A stretch of DNA of 10,223 bases from CALZJC01 sp041574955. GTDB lineage: Bacteria; Acidobacteriota; Thermoanaerobaculia; Multivoradales; JAHEKO01. The notes beneath the pieces are model-generated. The model was not told where the DNA came from. It searched no databases and saw only the letters and a list, made by a program, of their open reading frames with translations. The DNA lies in contig JBFGNS010000152.1 of the NCBI GenBank assembly GCA_041574955.1, positions 1-10,223 of the forward strand. The letters are read 5' to 3'. Each line of letters begins with the position of its first letter. Position 1 is the stretch's first letter. The translations under genes were made by a program, and so were the position numbers. Below are positions 7,913-10,223 of the stretch, in pieces.

Positions 7913-7941
7913 TGTGGCAGGGGAAAGCGACATGGTCTGGA

Positions 7942-7958
7942 GGCGGCCCACCGCCGCC
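7942..7958 (-). repeat. 6-bp hairpin in the rplY-pth spacer
   Basis: GGCGGC (7942-7947) and GCCGCC (7953-7958) pair perfectly around a 5-nt loop. It is the middle one of three consecutive hairpins between rplY and pth. Short GC repeats of this kind arise easily by chance in such DNA. Confidence 0.45.
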
Positions 7959-7960
7959 AC

Positions 7961-7980
7961 CGGCTCGCCGCAGCGAGCCG
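7961..7980 (-). terminator. Hairpin directly after rplY, possible attenuator or terminator
   Basis: CGGCTCGC (7961-7968) and GCGAGCCG (7973-7980) form a perfect 8-bp stem with a 4-nt loop. On the minus-strand RNA it starts 5 nt after the rplY stop. No U-tract follows, so it may be a partial terminator or processing/stability element that lowers pth and hppA relative to prs and rplY. Confidence 0.45.
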
Positions 7981-7985
7981 CTCCG

Positions 7986-8681
7986 CTAGCCGGCGCCCTC
8001 CTCTTCCTCGCCCTCCTCGCGGCCGCGACCGATCACCTCGGGCTCCTCGGGCTCGGCCTCGATCAGGGTGTCGGCGGCCGCCTCGGCCTCGGCCTCGGCT
8101 GCCTCCACCTCGGCCGCCACGCGGCTGTGGGCGACCGACACGATCACCCGGTCGGCGTCCTCGAGCAGCTCGACGCCGGCCGGCAGCACCAGGTCGCCGG
8201 CCTCGCGGTGGTCGCCCACCTCGAGCGTCGAGACGTCCAGCGTGAGGTGGTTCGGAATGTCCGCCGGCAGGCACTCGACCTCCACCTCACGGCTGATGAA
8301 GTCGAGCACGCCGCCCTGGTTCTTGACGCCCTCGGGCACGCCCTCGAGCTCGATCTGCACCTGCACGCGGACCTTCTTCTGCATGTCGACTCGCTGGAAG
8401 TCGATGTGCAGCACCTGCCGGCTCACCGGGTCGACCGAGATCTCGCGGGTCATCACGTGGCGGCTCTTGCCGGTGCCGGCGAGCTCCAGCAGAAAGACGG
8501 CGTTCTCGCCACCGCTCTCGCGCAGCAGGTTGACCACCGTCTTGCGGTCGACCTCGATCGGCACCGGGTCCTTGCCGCCGCCGTAGACGACCGCCGGTAT
8601 TGCGCCGCCGTCGCGCAGGCGCCGGCTGGCGTTCGAGCCCGTCTGTTCGCGGGCCTGGACCTGAATCTTCACGTCAGTCAT
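7986..8681 (-). CDS. rplY: Large-subunit ribosomal protein bL25, long CTC/TL5 form
   Basis: bL25 binds 5S rRNA in the central protuberance. The 231-aa protein is the long two-domain form. The 5S-binding domain spans about 1-95 with GSNASRRLRDGGAIPAVVYG (15-34) and HIDFQRVD (92-99). The TL5 C-terminal beta domain spans about 100-185, including GVPEGVKNQGGVLD and the CLPADIPNHLTLDVSTLEVGD stretch. Residues from about 188 form a low-complexity Ala/Glu tail ending in an acidic run, common in such proteins but of unknown role. Shine-Dalgarno AGAGGAA (8688-8694) begins directly after the prs stop with a 6-nt spacer to ATG, so prs and rplY are surely co-transcribed. Confidence 0.96.
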   Translation of the reverse strand: MTDVKIQVQAREQTGSNASRRLRDGGAIPAVVYGGGKDPVPIEVDRKTVVNLLRESGGENAVFLLELAGTGKSRHVMTREISVDPVSRQVLHIDFQRVDMQKKVRVQVQIELEGVPEGVKNQGGVLDFISREVEVECLPADIPNHLTLDVSTLEVGDHREAGDLVLPAGVELLEDADRVIVSVAHSRVAAEVEAAEAEAEAAADTLIEAEPEEPEVIGRGREEGEEEEGAG

Positions 8682-8694
8682 GGATGGTTCCTCT

Positions 8695-9642
<948 letters not shown>

Positions 9643-9771
9643 GTTGGATTCCGGTGGATCGCTCGGGCGCGGCTCGAACCGAACGCCGCCCAGGGCCGCT
9701 CATGCCCCCCTACGCTGAATTCGGATTCGGCAGAAACCGCCGTGGTTTGTCCTGGTCCGCCCCGCCCGGCG
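9643..9771 (-). other. Predicted 5' leader of prs
   Basis: This is the stretch between the inferred start of transcription and the prs ATG. It holds a tandem hexamer ATTCGG x2 (9719-9730) and several weak GC stems, and a perfect 6-bp hairpin (CCGCCC-GGC-GGGCGG, 9762-9776) sits at the inferred start. I recognise no riboswitch, tRNA or leader peptide here. An ATG at 9701-9703 preceded by G-rich sequence is out of frame with prs. Confidence 0.35.
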
Positions 9772-9777
9772 GGCGGC

Positions 9778-9806
9778 ATTCTAGCCTATCTCGGCCGCCG
9801 GGGGAA
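9778..9806 (-). promoter_or_regulatory. Candidate promoter of the prs-rplY-pth-hppA unit
   Basis: Minus-strand TAGAAT (9778-9783) is a 5/6 match to the -10 consensus; TTCCCC (9801-9806) 17 bp upstream is only a poor -35. The twelve bases from the -10 onward, TAGAATGCCGCC, differ from the PBP promoter (188-199) at one position. This repetition between two gene starts is the main support. Confidence 0.5.
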
Positions 9807-9857
9807 CCGTCACGCCAGAGCGCGGTCGAGCCCGCCTTCCACCGGGCGCGGCCGGAC

Positions 9858-9889
9858 GAGCTGGCGGGAAGACGCACCGCCGCCAGCTC
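9858..9889. repeat. 10-bp inverted repeat upstream of the transposase
   Basis: GAGCTGGCGG (9858-9867) pairs perfectly with CCGCCAGCTC (9880-9889) around a 12-nt loop. No gene ends near it on the plus strand, and it lies upstream of the prs promoter on the minus strand, so a terminator role is unlikely. Its position beside a RAYT-like gene suggests a REP-type palindrome or element end (inference). Confidence 0.5.
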
Positions 9890-9894
9890 TTCAC

Positions 9895-9953
9895 CCGAAG
9901 TACCGCAACTCCCCCACTAGAGGTGCCCCCACTAGAGGTGCCACGTACTTCGG
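9895..9953. repeat. 9-bp inverted repeat enclosing a tandem duplication, REP-like
   Basis: CCGAAGTAC (9895-9903) is the perfect reverse complement of GTACTTCGG (9945-9953). The 41 bases between contain two identical 15-bp units. The structure ends 36 bp before the transposase ATG, where RAYT and IS200/IS605-type elements usually carry their recognition hairpin. It may be the left end of the element or a single REP-like copy. Confidence 0.55.
9911..9940. repeat. Perfect 15-bp tandem duplication
   Basis: The unit CCCCCACTAGAGGTG occurs twice head to tail (9911-9925 and 9926-9940) without mismatch. Each unit contains the near-palindrome CCACTAGAGG. It forms most of the loop of the 9-bp inverted repeat upstream of the transposase. 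Confidence 0.85.
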
Positions 9954-9989
9954 CAAGATCGTCGCTCTCGAATCCGTCCTATCCTCACG

Positions 9990-10223
9990 ATGGGACGCCC
10001 ACTGCGCTTCATTCCGCCCGACTCCCTCGTCGAGATCACTTCGCGAACCGTCCACGGACGGTTGCTGCTCCGCCCATCGCGCGAGCTGAACACGATCGTC
10101 TACGGCATCCTCGCCCGCGCCGCCTGCCGCTACCGCGTCCGAGTCTGCGCCTTCGTCTACCTCTCAAACCACGCCCACCTGCTGCTTCAGCCCGCCAACG
10201 CCTACGAGCTCGCCGGCTTCATG
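9990..10223 (+). CDS. REP-associated tyrosine transposase (RAYT, Y1/HUH family), 5' part
   Basis: The first 78 codons of a gene cut by the window edge. The protein begins MGRPLRFIPPDSLVEITSRT and contains VCAFVYLSNHAHLLLQP (58-74), in which His-Ala-His (67-69) matches the HUH metal-binding motif of Y1 transposases (compare the usual NHxHLL). The catalytic tyrosine would lie beyond the cut. These enzymes act on single-stranded hairpins; RAYTs are single-copy, domesticated relatives of IS200/IS605 TnpA that process REP palindromes. The ATG fits the expected N-terminus; no clear Shine-Dalgarno precedes it. An IS200-like mobile copy cannot be separated from a RAYT without the rest of the gene and its 3' flank. 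Confidence 0.8.
   Translation, partial: MGRPLRFIPPDSLVEITSRTVHGRLLLRPSRELNTIVYGILARAACRYRVRVCAFVYLSNHAHLLLQPANAYELAGFM

Noticed and set aside
9666..9690. GGTTCGAGCC on the minus strand resembling a tRNA T-loop (a tRNA gene near prs is common)
   Set aside because: The flanking bases do not form a T-stem and no acceptor or anticodon arm is found.
9895..9953. Tandem repeat considered as a CRISPR fragment
   Set aside because: Only two directly abutting 15-bp units with no spacers and no cas genes in the window.

Overview
The window is very GC-rich and densely packed, and reads as a bacterial chromosome segment of mostly housekeeping genes. The taxon cannot be fixed from sequence alone. My inference, with moderate confidence, is Acidobacteriota or a neighbouring high-GC phylum. 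The grounds are the gene set, the TAGAAT-type -10 boxes, a membrane pyrophosphatase with Na+-pump-type residues, and a REP-associated transposase of a type I associate with Acidobacteria genomes. Nothing here is an obvious new defence or metabolic system; the most interesting features are regulatory layout, gene context and the structured DNA beside the transposase.

Layout. Positions 1-89 hold the start of a probable divergent minus-strand gene. A perfect TATAAT lies just before the GTG of a class A penicillin-binding protein (200-2674, plus). That gene meets the minus-strand cluster tail to tail, and the two stop codons share one CTAG inside an inverted repeat. Reading the minus strand in its own direction (right to left) the order is prs (PRPP synthase), rplY (bL25/CTC), pth (peptidyl-tRNA hydrolase), hppA (membrane pyrophosphatase), rpsF (S6), rpsR (S18), rplI (L9), then a coiled-coil class I methyltransferase of polysaccharide type. 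At the right edge a RAYT/Y1-type transposase (9990 onward, plus, cut by the window end) is preceded by two inverted repeats and a perfect 15-bp tandem duplication.

Transcription. Three -10-like boxes (188, 5119 and 9778) share the core TAKAATKCCG and sit where three transcription units should begin: the PBP, rpsF-rpsR-rplI-methyltransferase, and prs-rplY-pth-hppA. A 10-bp perfect hairpin after hppA probably ends the prs unit and physically overlaps the rpsF promoter. The rpsF leader contains a fold matching the described S6:S18 complex-binding motif (stem, hairpin, CCG in a 3' bulge) directly upstream of the Shine-Dalgarno sequence, so autoregulation by S6:S18 is expected. The rplY-pth spacer carries three successive perfect hairpins, the last ending 5 nt before the pth start.

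How the genes fit together. Most products serve translation (S6, S18, L9, bL25, Pth). Prs makes PRPP; phosphoribosyl transfer, tRNA charging and polymerisation release pyrophosphate, which HppA can hydrolyse to drive an ion gradient. The PBP and the glycan-type methyltransferase point to the cell envelope. The methyltransferase is translationally coupled to rplI, an unusual partner.
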